DNA of 14,370 nucleotides, from positions 1 through 14,370 of the forward strand of contig JBJEQG010000104.1 in assembly GCA_051881635.1 (NCBI GenBank). Direction: 5' to 3'. How positions within the stretch are numbered: the stretch's first letter is position 1; each line of letters begins with the position of its first letter. The translations under genes were made by a program, and so were the position numbers. Shown in pieces: positions 14,331 to 14,370 of this stretch. The notes below the pieces were generated by a model that did no database searches, was not told the DNA's origin, and saw only the letters and a program-made list of their open reading frames with translations. Source of the DNA: JBJEQG01 sp051881635 (GTDB lineage: Bacteria; Bacillota; Clostridia; Oscillospirales; Acutalibacteraceae).

Positions 14331-14370
14331 GCGTAATAGATTTCCCCAAAGACGGGATACATAAGGGACT

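Overview
The window is a gene-dense chromosomal segment from a low-to-moderate GC member of the Bacillota. The protein set is of Gram-positive/clostridial type: RNase J, GdpP, TmcAL, the gdpP-rplI-dnaB order and the tilS-hpt-ftsH order. Strong AGGAGG-like ribosome binding sites and frequent GTG/TTG starts agree with this. An anaerobic gut clostridium (Oscillospirales-like) is my inference; nothing here fixes the genus. I see no rRNA, tRNA, CRISPR array, transposase, phage gene or toxin-antitoxin gene.

Left part (1-3964): the window opens inside the P-loop of a low-molecular-weight protein tyrosine phosphatase (+). It converges, 8 bases stop to stop, on a minus-strand gene for a galactose-mutarotase-like (DUF4380-type) protein. 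Next on the minus strand is tmcAL, tRNA(Met) cytidine acetate ligase. tmcAL is divergent from ackA (acetate kinase); the two predicted promoters overlap in a 105-base gap. ackA ends in a clear intrinsic terminator, and no pta is visible beside it.

Middle gap (3965-4252): this holds the ackA terminator, a short GC-rich repeat core, a second very stable hairpin with a U-tract, and a good sigma-A-type promoter (TTGACT-N17-TAAAAT) for the genes to the right.

Right part (4253-14211): seven genes in one direction, rnj (RNase J), gdpP (c-di-AMP phosphodiesterase), rplI (L9), dnaB (replicative helicase), tilS (tRNA(Ile) lysidine synthase), hpt and ftsH. Spacing is tight (an 11-base overlap at dnaB/tilS, otherwise 5-37 bases). 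The exception is a 185-base gap between gdpP and rplI, packed with five consecutive hairpins and carrying the same GC-rich repeat core, inverted, as the gap before rnj. A perfect 12-bp terminator closes the unit after ftsH, and a near-consensus promoter at 14302-14330 starts the next transcript, whose gene lies outside the window.

Functionally the long unit joins mRNA turnover (RNase J), second-messenger control (GdpP), translation (L9, TilS), replication (DnaB), purine salvage (Hpt) and membrane proteolysis (FtsH). I find no convincing new defence or mobile system. The least explained features are the structured gdpP-rplI gap and its repeat core, the overlapping tmcAL/ackA promoters, and the basic N-terminal extension of RNase J.
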